Source of the DNA: Rhodocyclaceae bacterium
GTDB taxonomy: Bacteria; Pseudomonadota; Gammaproteobacteria; Burkholderiales; Rhodocyclaceae
DNA: 37,443 bases
Reading direction: 5' to 3'
Assembly: GCA_024709955.1 (NCBI GenBank)
Contig: JANJVS010000002.1
Span: 1-37,443 of the forward strand
In this document: positions 10,581 through 18,901 of the stretch, one piece after another
Position numbering within the stretch: position 1 is the stretch's first letter
How the letters are laid out: every line of letters begins with the position of its first letter
The notes under the pieces: generated by a model
What the model was told of the DNA's origin: nothing
Seen by the model: the letters and a program-made list of their open reading frames with translations, nothing else
Database searches by the model: none
Made by a program: the position numbers and the translations under genes

Positions 10581-11962
10581 GCGCCGCCGCGAGCCTGCGC
10601 GCCGCGGGCCGCCAGCCGCCGGCGCCCTGCGACATCGCGCTCGACGGCGGCGCGCTGACCGTCGAGCGCTGGCTGCGCGTGCTGCCCGGCAAGCGCTTCA
10701 CCGGCGCCGGCCGCTGGAACGGCCAGGCCGTGCTCGCCAAGCTGTTCGTCGCGGCGCGCGGCGCCGAGCGCCACTGGCGGCGCGAATGTCAGGGAGCGGA
10801 ACGGCTCCAGGCCGCCGGCCTGCCGACGCCGGCGCCGCTCGCGGCGGGAGCGCTGGCCGGCGGCGGGCATTACGTCCTCTACGCCTATCTGGAAAACGCG
10901 CGCGGCCCGGATGCCGCCGCCGCCGACGACCTGGCGCGGGTCTGCGCGCAACTCGGCCGCCTGCACGCGGCCGGCCTGCTGCAGGAGGACGCCCACCTCG
11001 GCAACTTCCTGCTGCGCGGCGACGAGGTTTTCGTCATCGACGGCGACGCGGTGCGGCCGCTGCGCGACGCGCGGGACGGCGAAGAAAACCTCGCGCTGCT
11101 GCTCGCCCAGCTGCCGCCGCAAACCGCGACGGACGGGCGCGGCCCGCTGCTGGCCGCCTACCGCGCCGGCAATCCGGCGGCCGATGTCGACGAAGCCCGC
11201 CTGGCCGCCGCCGTCGAGCGCGCGCGCGCCGCCCGCCTCGCCGACTATCTCGGCAAGTGCCTGCGCGACTGCAGTCTGTTCCGGGTCGAGAAGACGGCGA
11301 CGCGCTTCGTCGCCATGGCGCGCGACGAGGCGGACTTCCTCGCCCCCATCGTCGCCGACCCGGACCGCTGGCTCGCCGCCGGCACGCCGCTCAAGCTGGG
11401 CCGCACCTCGACCCTCGCGCGCGTCGAGCATGCCGGCCGCATGCTGGTCATTAAGCGCTACAACATCAAGGGGCCGGGTCATGCGCTGTCGCGCTGCTGG
11501 CGGCCGAGCCGCGCCTGGCATTCCTGGGTGGCGGGCCAGCGCCTGCGCTTCCTCGGCATCGCCACGCCGCGCCCGCTCGCCCTGATCGAGCGCCGCCTCG
11601 GCCCGCTGCGCGGCAAGGCCTGGCTGATCACCGAATACTGCCCCGGAGAAAACCTGGCCGATCGACTGGCGCGCCATCACGATGACAGCGATTCCGCGGA
11701 GGAATTGAATGCCGTCATTCGCTTGCTCAAACAGCTGGCATCGGCGCGGATCAGTCATGGCGACATGAAGGCGACAAATCTGCTGTGGGCAGCCGGGCAG
11801 GTAAAAATCATCGACCTCGACGCGACGCGACAACACGGCAACGACACCTCGTTCCGGAAGGCGTGGAGTCGCGACCGCGCGCGCTTTCTCCGCAACTGGA
11901 AAGAGGAATGCGCTGTCCGGAAAAGGCTGCAAGCGATGCTTGCCGAAAATGGCTTACTGTGA
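10577..11962 (+). CDS. Two-domain LPS kinase-like protein (tandem kinase folds)
   Basis: A 461-residue protein with two kinase-like domains. The first ends near residue 235 and has LLQEDAHLGNFLL (D138) and VFVIDGDAVR. The second has VIKRYNIKG in its N lobe, ISHGDMKATNLL (H394, G395, D396) and IIDLDATR. Both keep the catalytic-loop aspartate. I recall a protein of similar size and position after the core kinases of Pseudomonas aeruginosa. The start overlaps the preceding kinase stop (ATGA). From about 11640 to the end the DNA becomes visibly less GC-rich with different codon use, continuing into the next gene. That suggests a recombination joint inside the second domain. Substrates are unknown. 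Confidence 0.82.
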   Translation: MSAAASLRAAGRQPPAPCDIALDGGALTVERWLRVLPGKRFTGAGRWNGQAVLAKLFVAARGAERHWRRECQGAERLQAAGLPTPAPLAAGALAGGGHYVLYAYLENARGPDAAAADDLARVCAQLGRLHAAGLLQEDAHLGNFLLRGDEVFVIDGDAVRPLRDARDGEENLALLLAQLPPQTATDGRGPLLAAYRAGNPAADVDEARLAAAVERARAARLADYLGKCLRDCSLFRVEKTATRFVAMARDEADFLAPIVADPDRWLAAGTPLKLGRTSTLARVEHAGRMLVIKRYNIKGPGHALSRCWRPSRAWHSWVAGQRLRFLGIATPRPLALIERRLGPLRGKAWLITEYCPGENLADRLARHHDDSDSAEELNAVIRLLKQLASARISHGDMKATNLLWAAGQVKIIDLDATRQHGNDTSFRKAWSRDRARFLRNWKEECAVRKRLQAMLAENGLL

Positions 11963-11980
11963 ATTCACCGGGGGATACTT

Positions 11981-12964
11981 GTGCAGCTACCTGATGCGAT
12001 TGACCGGCCTTGCATAGTCTGCGGCAACACCCAGGGGCATATTTCCCATTACCCGCGGGAAATGATGTTCGGCACCGAGGAGGTGTTTGAATATATGGAG
12101 TGCGGCTACTGCGGCTGCCTGCAAATCAAGGAAGTTCCGCCAAACATCGGAAGCTATTACCCGGAGAGCGACTACTATTCTTACGCGCCGCCACGAACCA
12201 AGACCTATTCTCCATTAATAAAAAAAGCGCGCATTCTGCGGACCCGGCACCTGATCGGTAAAAGCAACATCCTGGGGGCAATATTTTCGGGACTGAGCCG
12301 GCGGAAAAAAGACTACTTCGATTGGTTCCGGCGTGCCGGGATGAATCTGGATTCGCGGGTAATCGATATTGGCTGTGGGGCCGGAAAACTGCTCAACCAA
12401 CTTCATCATGAAGGCTTCACGAACCTGCATGGCGCGGACCCATTCATCCCGCGCGAGATCAACTACCCGAACGGCATCACCATCAAGAAGGCAGGGGTGG
12501 CCGACCTCAAGGAAACCTTCGATTTCGTGATGCTGAATCACTCGTTCGAGCATATGCCGGATCCGGTCGGAAACCTGAAGAACCTGCGAAAGCTGGTTGC
12601 AAATGACGGCAGGCTCCTCTTGCGCATACCGGTCGCGGACTGTTATGCGCGGCGAAAATACGGCGTTCATTGGGTAGCCTGGGATCCACCCCGCCATCTG
12701 TATTTATATACGGTCCGAAGCATGAGAATCCTGGCCGAATTGACCGGTTTCGAGCTCGTCGACGTCGTTTACGACTCCGGACGATTCCAGTTCGCCAGCG
12801 AAGAGCGGATACGCCGCCCATTTGCGCCGACCCGGACCGCTCCGGAAGATCAAGCCGGGATGTCGTTCACCCCCGGGGAACGAAGGGCCATGAAGGCTTT
12901 CGCGCGACAGCTCAATTTATTGCGCGATGGAGATACCGCGGGGTTTTATCTGCGTCCTAAATAG
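11981..12964 (+). CDS. Class I SAM-dependent methyltransferase with N-terminal Cys cluster
   Basis: A 327-residue protein. The N-terminus has paired cysteines C11/C14 and C41/C44 (plus C46), probably a zinc knuckle. The SAM-binding motif VIDIGCGAGK covers 127-136, followed by LNHSFEHMPDPVGNL, typical of Methyltransf_23-type enzymes. The start is GTG at 11981 with GGGGG upstream at 11970-11974. An ATG start is not available nearby. Base composition is clearly lower in GC than its neighbours, with AAA, ATA and TTA codons, so it looks acquired. Context suggests methylation of a core or O-antigen sugar. The substrate is unknown. Its stop lies 17 bases from the convergent msbA stop. Confidence 0.82.
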   Translation: MQLPDAIDRPCIVCGNTQGHISHYPREMMFGTEEVFEYMECGYCGCLQIKEVPPNIGSYYPESDYYSYAPPRTKTYSPLIKKARILRTRHLIGKSNILGAIFSGLSRRKKDYFDWFRRAGMNLDSRVIDIGCGAGKLLNQLHHEGFTNLHGADPFIPREINYPNGITIKKAGVADLKETFDFVMLNHSFEHMPDPVGNLKNLRKLVANDGRLLLRIPVADCYARRKYGVHWVAWDPPRHLYLYTVRSMRILAELTGFELVDVVYDSGRFQFASEERIRRPFAPTRTAPEDQAGMSFTPGERRAMKAFARQLNLLRDGDTAGFYLRPK

Positions 12965-12981
12965 AGCGCGCCCCAGTCCGG

Positions 12982-14787
12982 CTAAGCCATGGGGTCCGGC
13001 TCGTCTTTATCCCGAAATTGCAATGCATGAAGGCGGGCATAGTGGCCGTCGCGCGCGATCAGCTCGGCGTGGCTGCCGCGCTCGACGATCCTGCCCTGGT
13101 CCATGACCATGATGACGTCGGCCTGCTCGACGGTGGACAGGCGGTGGGCGATCACCAGCGTCGTGCGACCGCGCATCGCACCGTCGAGGGCGGCCTGGAT
13201 GTGGCGCTCCGACTCGGTGTCGAGGGCCGAGGTGGCCTCGTCGAGGATCAGGATCGGCGCGTTCTTGAGGAGCGCGCGCGCGATGGCGAGGCGCTGGCGC
13301 TGGCCGCCCGAGAGCAGCACGCCGTTCTCGCCCACCGGCGTGTCGAAGCCCTGGGGCAGCCGGTCGATGAATTCGCGCGCGAAGGCGGCTTCGGCGGCGC
13401 GCTCGATGTCCGGGCGCGGCGCCCCGGCCAGGTCGCCGTAGGCGATATTGTTGGCCACCGTGTCGTTGAACAGCGTGACTTGCTGGCCGACCACGGCGAC
13501 GTGGCGGCGCAGGTTGCGCAGCGCGTAATCCTCGACGTCGACGCCGTCGATGAGGATCTGGCCCTCGCCGTGGTGGTAGAAGCGCGGGATCAGGTTGGCC
13601 AGCGTGGTCTTGCCGCTGCCGGAGCGGCCGACCAGCGCCACCATCTGGCCCGGCTCGATGGCGAAGCTGACGCCCGACAGCACCTGGCGCCCGCCGCCGG
13701 GATAGGCGAAGGACAGGTCGCGCACCTCGATGCGCCCGCTGACGCGCTCCCGCTCCACCGTGCCCCGGTCGGTCTCGGGTTCCTCGTCGAGCTGCTCGAA
13801 GATGCTGCCGGCCGCCGCCACGCCGCGCTGGATCGTCGAGCTGACCTCGGAGAGCTGGCGGATCGGCTTCGGCAGCAGGCCGGCCGCCGTGATGTAGGCC
13901 ACCAGCTCGCCGGGCGAGGCGTCGCCGCGCAGCCAGAGCACGAGGAAGAACAGCACGCCCATGGCGCTGTAAACCAGCAGCTGCAGCAGCGGCGTGTAGA
14001 TCGCGCCGGTGCGGGTCATGCGCAGCTGGCGCTCCATGTTGTTGCGGCTGGCGGCGAGGAAGCGCCGCCGCTCGTAGGGCTCGCCGCCGAAGCTGCGCAC
14101 CACGCGGTGGCCCTGGATGGTCTCGGTGGCGACGTGGGTCACGTCGCCCATCGCCACCTGGATCTTCTTCGCCTGCTTGCGGAACTTGCGGCTGGCGCTG
14201 GTCACCAGCAGCGCGATCACCGGCAGCACCGCGACCATCACCAGGGTCAGCTGCCAGTTGGTCCACAGCAGGTAGGCGAACAGGAAAATCACGGTCAGGC
14301 CCTCGCGGATCACCACCTTGATGGCGTCGGTGGCGGCGCCGGTGACCATGGTCACGTCGAAGGTGATGCGCGAGATCAGGTGGCCGGAGTTGTGACGGTC
14401 GAAGTAGCGGTCGGGCAGGACCAGCAGGCTGTCGAACAGGGCGACGCGCAGGTCGTGCACGATGCCCATCGACACGCGGGCGAGGAAGTAGTTGCCGAGG
14501 AAGGAGCCGAAGCCCTGCCAGAGGGAGATCAGCACGATCATCAGCGGCACGGCGTGCATCATCTGCAGGCCGGCCAGCCCGGGCACGCCGGCGAGCACCG
14601 CGGCCCGCGGGTCGGTCAGGCCATCGACGAAATACTTGAGCACGCCCGCCAGCATCGGCTGGGACGAGGCGAAGACGACGTAGCCGAGGAGGCTGACCGC
14701 GAACAGCCGGGCATAGGGCCTGACATAAGTCAGCAGGCGGAAGTAGACGGCGAGGCTGGACGGACTGGTCTTGTCGTGGGCGGACAT
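12982..14787 (-). CDS. msbA: Lipid A/LPS ABC flippase MsbA
   Basis: Homodimeric inner-membrane ABC exporter that flips lipid A-core to the periplasmic leaflet. The 601-residue half-transporter has six predicted membrane segments in its first ~320 residues, including LFAVSLLGYVVFASS, VIFLFAYLLWTNWQL and LVMVAVLPVIALLV. The ATPase domain has Walker A GRSGSGKT (K393), the signature LSGGQRQR, Walker B ILILDEATS and the switch histidine in VIAHRLS. Length and location within an LPS core locus support MsbA over other exporters. It faces the plus-strand genes and shares a 91-base divergent gap with the kinase-like gene at 14879. Confidence 0.94.
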   Translation of the reverse strand: MSAHDKTSPSSLAVYFRLLTYVRPYARLFAVSLLGYVVFASSQPMLAGVLKYFVDGLTDPRAAVLAGVPGLAGLQMMHAVPLMIVLISLWQGFGSFLGNYFLARVSMGIVHDLRVALFDSLLVLPDRYFDRHNSGHLISRITFDVTMVTGAATDAIKVVIREGLTVIFLFAYLLWTNWQLTLVMVAVLPVIALLVTSASRKFRKQAKKIQVAMGDVTHVATETIQGHRVVRSFGGEPYERRRFLAASRNNMERQLRMTRTGAIYTPLLQLLVYSAMGVLFFLVLWLRGDASPGELVAYITAAGLLPKPIRQLSEVSSTIQRGVAAAGSIFEQLDEEPETDRGTVERERVSGRIEVRDLSFAYPGGGRQVLSGVSFAIEPGQMVALVGRSGSGKTTLANLIPRFYHHGEGQILIDGVDVEDYALRNLRRHVAVVGQQVTLFNDTVANNIAYGDLAGAPRPDIERAAEAAFAREFIDRLPQGFDTPVGENGVLLSGGQRQRLAIARALLKNAPILILDEATSALDTESERHIQAALDGAMRGRTTLVIAHRLSTVEQADVIMVMDQGRIVERGSHAELIARDGHYARLHALQFRDKDEPDPMA

Positions 14788-14845
14788 TGCGGGGCGTTGC
14801 GGCCAAGGCCTTGAGCGGGCTGGGATACTAGCATGCGGGGCAGGC

Positions 14846-14851
14846 TAGAAT
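14846..14851 (+). promoter_or_regulatory. Candidate -10 box for the kinase-like gene at 14879
   Basis: TAGAAT followed by GCCCCGCC lies 27 bases before the TTG start, in the msbA divergent gap. It resembles the boxes before glgP, galE and waaC. No clear -35 is visible. Confidence 0.3.
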
Positions 14852-14878
14852 GCCCCGCCGAAACTTGGAAGCCACCTC

Positions 14879-15496
14879 TTGGAAACGATCTCCGAAGACG
14901 CCTATCTCCGCCTGCGGGAGGGAGCCGAGGCCATCGAACGCGACGGGCACGGCGAGAAGGTGCTGCGCCTGCCGGACGGCGGCTACCTCAAGCTGTTCCG
15001 CCGCAAGCGCCTGATCTCGTCGGCGGCCTGGTATCCCTACGCCCAACGCTTCGCCGACAACGCGGCGGCGCTGCAACTGCGTGGTATTCCCTGCCCGGAG
15101 GCGATCGGGGTGTTCCGCATCCCGGCGATCCGCCGCGACGCCGTGCGCTATCGTCCGCTGGAAGGCACGATCGTGCGCCAGGCCTTCAAGGCGGGCGCGG
15201 CGCCGGCGGATCTGCCGGAACGCCTGGGGCGCTTCGTCGCCGCGCTGCACGAGCGGGGCATCTATTTCCGCTCCCTGCATCTGGGCAACGTCGTGCTCAC
15301 CCCGGCCGGCGAGCTCGGCCTGATCGACATCGCCGACCTGCGCGCCCACGACCGCCCGCTGCGCCCGGGCGAACGGCGGCGCAACCTGGAGCGCCTGCGC
15401 CGCGACCCGGACGACGCGGGGCTGTTCCTGGGCGCGGCCGGCGCGCGCTTCGACGCGGCCTACGCGGCCGGCAGCGGCCGGTCCAGCGCCGCGTAG
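14879..15496 (+). CDS. LPS kinase-like protein ('toluene tolerance' type), HRD aspartate absent
   Basis: A 205-residue kinase-superfamily protein with N-lobe residues LRLPDGGYLKLFRRKR, then FVAALHERGIYFRSLHLGNVVL and GLIDIADLR (D150). Where active relatives have H-G-D, this reads F-R-S with S132, so the catalytic aspartate is missing while the later Asn and Asp are kept. I recall similar proteins annotated as toluene tolerance proteins next to msbA in Pseudomonas core clusters. The start is TTG at 14879, with GGAAG upstream. No ATG or GTG gives a full N lobe. Its last 37 bases overlap the 3' end of the convergent GT2 gene. Function is unproven. Confidence 0.75.
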   Translation: METISEDAYLRLREGAEAIERDGHGEKVLRLPDGGYLKLFRRKRLISSAAWYPYAQRFADNAAALQLRGIPCPEAIGVFRIPAIRRDAVRYRPLEGTIVRQAFKAGAAPADLPERLGRFVAALHERGIYFRSLHLGNVVLTPAGELGLIDIADLRAHDRPLRPGERRRNLERLRRDPDDAGLFLGAAGARFDAAYAAGSGRSSAA

Positions 15497-16398
15497 AGGA
15501 TGTCGCCCATGCGCCGGTAATCCGCCGGCGTCGGTGCCGCCAGGTAGCTGCCGAGCACGGCCGCGGCGATGCCCGGCAGGCGCCAGGGCTGCTTGCCGCG
15601 GATGCGCGTCCACAGGCGCTTGAGGTTGTGGCGGTAATGCCGGCGCAACTCGTCCTGCGGAATCAGGTCCGGATGCGCCGCGATGAATTTCGCGTAGGCA
15701 TGGAACAGCGCCCCCACCATCTTCAGGCGCTGGCGCAGCGAGTTGCCGGGATGCTTGCGGTAGCTCGCCAGCACCTCCGGCACGCGGCCGATGGCATGGT
15801 GGGCGGACAGGCGCAGCCAACAATCGATGTCCTCCAGCGGCAGGCTGGCGTCGAAGCCGCCGAGCGCCAGGAAGCGCTCGCGGTGCAGGGCGACGGTGGG
15901 ATTGGAAATCAGGTTGGCATGGAACAGCCAGCGGTAGGCCTGGCGGTCGGGTCCGGGGGCGGGACGCCGCGCCTTGCGGCGGGTGACGTGCGGCGAGCCG
16001 TCTGCCTCGATGGCGTCGGCGTCCGCATGCACCAGCGCCAGCCCGGACTCGTTCCATGCGGCGATGGCCTCCTGGATGCGCGCCACCTTCCCGGGATACA
16101 GCACGTCGTCCGATCCCAGCAGGTGCACCCATTCCCCCGTGCAGGCCGCGATGCAGGCGTTCGAGTTCGCGCTTACCCCGCGGTTGTCGCTCCGCTCGAG
16201 GACGACGCGGCGGAAGCGTCCGCCGTGCTGCTCAAGAAAGCGCCGCGCCACCTCGAAGGTGTCGTCCGGCGAACCGTCGTCGATGAGGACCAGTTCGAGT
16301 TCTGGATAGGTCTGCGCGCACACCGAGGCCAGGCAGGTCTCGATGTAGGCGGCGTGGCGGTAGGCGGGAATCGCCACGCTGACCAGCGGCAGGTTCAT
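15460..16398 (-). CDS. Glycosyltransferase family 2
   Basis: A 312-residue GT-A enzyme. The N-terminus LVSVAIPAYRHAAYIETCL is followed by LVLIDDGSPDDT (nucleotide binding) and HLLGSDDVLYPG, where the metal-binding acidic pair is expected. It is the last gene of the six-gene minus-strand operon, and its ATG at 16398 overlaps the stop of the GT-C-like gene (ATGA). Likely role: adding a core or O-antigen sugar in the cytoplasm. Donor and acceptor cannot be read. It overlaps the convergent kinase-like gene by 37 bases. Confidence 0.88.
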   Translation of the reverse strand: MNLPLVSVAIPAYRHAAYIETCLASVCAQTYPELELVLIDDGSPDDTFEVARRFLEQHGGRFRRVVLERSDNRGVSANSNACIAACTGEWVHLLGSDDVLYPGKVARIQEAIAAWNESGLALVHADADAIEADGSPHVTRRKARRPAPGPDRQAYRWLFHANLISNPTVALHRERFLALGGFDASLPLEDIDCWLRLSAHHAIGRVPEVLASYRKHPGNSLRQRLKMVGALFHAYAKFIAAHPDLIPQDELRRHYRHNLKRLWTRIRGKQPWRLPGIAAAVLGSYLAAPTPADYRRMGDILYAALDRPLPAA

Positions 16399-17849
16399 GG
16401 CGTGCTTCGGCGCGGCACGGCGACGATCACCGCGTCCTTGTTCGGGTGGATGAAGCGTTGCGTGATTTCCAGGCCGATGCTGCGCAGCCACTCCTCCGCC
16501 GGCGCGTCCTTGCGCGAGAGCTCCAGCACGAACAGCTCGTATTGTCCGCCGCGCGCCGCCTGCTCGATGGCCGCGCGGTCGTCGCGCGGCGCCGGCGCGA
16601 CGTCAAACCAGCCGGCGTAGTAGGCGGTGCGGCTGCTGTCGATATACACGCCGCGCGGCTCCTTGTGCTCCCGCTCCAGCCAGCGGCCGGCGTCGACGAA
16701 ATGCGTCTTGGGCGGATGCATCGAGACCACGTTCGCCAGCACAAGCAGCAGGGCGAGCCCGACGGCGAGGGGCCGCCAGCGCGGGAAGCGCCGCGCCAGC
16801 AGCCAGAAGCCCGTGGCGACGAAGGGCACCAGCAACAGCAGCACCAGCCCGACGTAGCGGCCGGCGAGGAACTGCAGGTCGATGACGAAGACGGCGAGCA
16901 CCAGCAGGTGGGCGGCGATGCCCCAGGCGAACAGCGGATGGCGGGCCAGGGTTTCCCGGCCGGCGCGGGCGGCGAACAGGTAGACCAGCGGCACGACCAG
17001 CAGGCCGAGCTTGCCGAGGACATGCAGCGGCACGATGGCGAGCGAGCCGAACAGCAGGATGGTGCGCGCCTCCTCGTGGGCATAGACGATCAGCGCCGAG
17101 GCCAGCACCCGCGCCTTGGCGTCGAGGCGCTCCATGCTGAGCCGCCCGAGGTCGAAGGCGATGCGGTCCTGCCCCGGCAGGTGGCCGCTCCAGTAGAGGA
17201 TGGCCAGCAGCAGTCCCGCCGCCAGCGGCAGGGCGCCGAGCAGCGCCAGGCGCCGCCAGCGCTCCGCGCGCGGCGCGGCAAACAGCTGCCAGAGCAGCAG
17301 GGCGGGGAACAGGGCGACGGCTTCCGGGCGGAACAGGGCCGCCAGGCCGAGGGCGGCCTGCACGCCGAGCGCCAGCGCCCAGCCGGGCCGTTCCGCCCAG
17401 CGCAGCGCCAGCCGGAAGGCGAGCATGACGAAGAACCAGCAGCCGTATTCGCGCAGCAGTTCGTCGCGGTATTCGTTGAGCCCGGGCATGGCCAGCACCA
17501 TCAGGCAGGCCGCCCAGGCGGCCTCCGGGTGCTTGTCCCGCACGCAGGCCACCATCAGCGCGCAGGCGCCCGCCATGAACAGCGCGTTGAGCAGGTGGCC
17601 GGCGTTTTCCAGTCCCAGTCCGGTCGTCCGCGAGACCAGCGCCATCAGGACCGGCAGGAACAGCCAGTTGAACAGGCGGCCGGCCGCCTCGAAGCCGCCG
17701 TCGATGAAGGCCTGGGCGGCGCGCACGTAGAGCATGCCGTCGCGGTTGAGGGTGCCGGGCGCGTGGGCGACCAGCGACAGCAGCAGGCTGGCGCCGAAGG
17801 TGGTCCGCACGGGATCGAGACCGCGGGCGATTTGCGCGAGATGCCTCAT
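16395..17849 (-). CDS. Polytopic membrane protein, GT-C glycosyltransferase-like
   Basis: A 484-residue protein with about ten or more hydrophobic segments, for example NWLFLPVLMALVS, LALLGALPLAAGLLLAILYW and YVGLVLLLLVPFVA, and a soluble C-terminal ~100 residues. The first outer loop has D37 and Y41 in NRDGMLYVRAAQAF, reminiscent of the acidic loop-1 motif of GT-C enzymes such as ArnT and PMT. Those use polyprenyl-phosphate sugars on the periplasmic side. The stop and start overlap both neighbours. A role in periplasmic decoration of LPS or another glycan is inferred. It could instead be a membrane protein of unknown function. Confidence 0.7.
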   Translation of the reverse strand: MRHLAQIARGLDPVRTTFGASLLLSLVAHAPGTLNRDGMLYVRAAQAFIDGGFEAAGRLFNWLFLPVLMALVSRTTGLGLENAGHLLNALFMAGACALMVACVRDKHPEAAWAACLMVLAMPGLNEYRDELLREYGCWFFVMLAFRLALRWAERPGWALALGVQAALGLAALFRPEAVALFPALLLWQLFAAPRAERWRRLALLGALPLAAGLLLAILYWSGHLPGQDRIAFDLGRLSMERLDAKARVLASALIVYAHEEARTILLFGSLAIVPLHVLGKLGLLVVPLVYLFAARAGRETLARHPLFAWGIAAHLLVLAVFVIDLQFLAGRYVGLVLLLLVPFVATGFWLLARRFPRWRPLAVGLALLLVLANVVSMHPPKTHFVDAGRWLEREHKEPRGVYIDSSRTAYYAGWFDVAPAPRDDRAAIEQAARGGQYELFVLELSRKDAPAEEWLRSIGLEITQRFIHPNKDAVIVAVPRRSTP

Positions 17850-18901
17850 CGCGCTTCCTCCAGCAGGGGCAGCAGCTGCCCGCCGATGCGCGCTTCCCAG
17901 GTGTGCTTGCGCAGGAAGGCGGCGTGCCCCTGGCGGGCGATCGCCCGGCGCTGCTCCTCATGCGCCAGGTAGTAGGCCACCTTGTCGCGCAGCTCGCCCG
18001 AGGAACGGTAGGTCTCGATCTCGACACCGACCTCGAACAGCGCGGCGATTTCCTCGCAGTGGTCGGTGAGCAGGAAGCAGCCCGCCGCGAGCGCCTCGAA
18101 GATGCGCAGGTTCACGCCGGTCTCGGCGCCGTGAAAATCGGTGCGCGTGATGTTGAGCACGATCTTCGCCGCGCCCAGCAGCCCATGCAGTTCGGCGCCC
18201 CAGACCGGCCGGTCGGCGACGCGCGCGCGCAGCGCGGCGGACATCAGCGGGGCGTTGCGCCGCCAGCGGCCGCCGAACACCGTCACCCGGTCGCGGATGC
18301 CTTCAAGCAGGAAGATGCGCCGCAGGTCGGCGCTGCCGACGAACAGCACGTCGCTGGGCGCCGCGTCCGGCGGCGGCGCGATCGGCAGGGCGCCGAAGGG
18401 CAGGTGCGCGGCGTCGAGGCCGCGCGTGTCGCGGAAGAAGCGCGTCGTCACGGCGGAGAACGAGAAGATGCGGTGGTAGGCCGGCAGCTCCTGCTCGACG
18501 AAGAAAATGAACTCGCGCCGGCGTCCGTAGAGGTTGCAGCTGTCGGTGTCGTAGAGGCACAGGCGGGCGCCGTGCTCGTCCGCCAGCCGTCGCAGCAGGC
18601 GCGGGTCGTGGAACTTGTAGATGAAGCCGACGACGAGGATGTGGCTGGGCCGCTCGCGGGCGATCAGCCGGCGCAGGTCGGCGGGGGCGAGCCGGGGCAG
18701 GAAGTGGAAGCCGTCGCGGTCGTCGCGCTTGTTGCGCGCCTTGGCGTAGGCGGAACGCAGGGCGTGGAAGGGGCGGCACGGTTCGCGCAGGCAGTCCACG
18801 TGCGTCGTCTCGATGCCGAGATCGGCGCAGGTGGCGCCGATCTCGCGGCCGAGGGGCACGCCGCCGATGCCGTCGAGGATCAGGAGCTTGCGCACGCTCA
18901 T
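17846..18901 (-). CDS. CgeB-like glycosyltransferase (GT-B fold)
   Basis: A 351-residue protein starting MSVRKLLILDGIGG. The second half carries VLNITRTDFHGAETGVNLRIFEALAAG in sequence, followed by CFLLTDHCEEIAALF. This is the nucleotide-sugar-binding region seen in CgeB/DUF3880-type glycosyltransferases, with the C-terminal domain ending near LRKHTWEARI. It is cytoplasmic, with no membrane segments. It sits mid-operon with ATGA overlaps on both sides, so it is made together with the other core glycosyltransferases. Sugar specificity is unknown. Confidence 0.8.
   Translation of the reverse strand: MSVRKLLILDGIGGVPLGREIGATCADLGIETTHVDCLREPCRPFHALRSAYAKARNKRDDRDGFHFLPRLAPADLRRLIARERPSHILVVGFIYKFHDPRLLRRLADEHGARLCLYDTDSCNLYGRRREFIFFVEQELPAYHRIFSFSAVTTRFFRDTRGLDAAHLPFGALPIAPPPDAAPSDVLFVGSADLRRIFLLEGIRDRVTVFGGRWRRNAPLMSAALRARVADRPVWGAELHGLLGAAKIVLNITRTDFHGAETGVNLRIFEALAAGCFLLTDHCEEIAALFEVGVEIETYRSSGELRDKVAYYLAHEEQRRAIARQGHAAFLRKHTWEARIGGQLLPLLEEAR

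Noticed and set aside
13018-14814. Long open frame on the plus strand opposite msbA
   Set aside because: The msbA frame has all ABC exporter motifs. The opposite frame is Asp/His/Gly-rich without any domain, a usual shadow in high-GC DNA.
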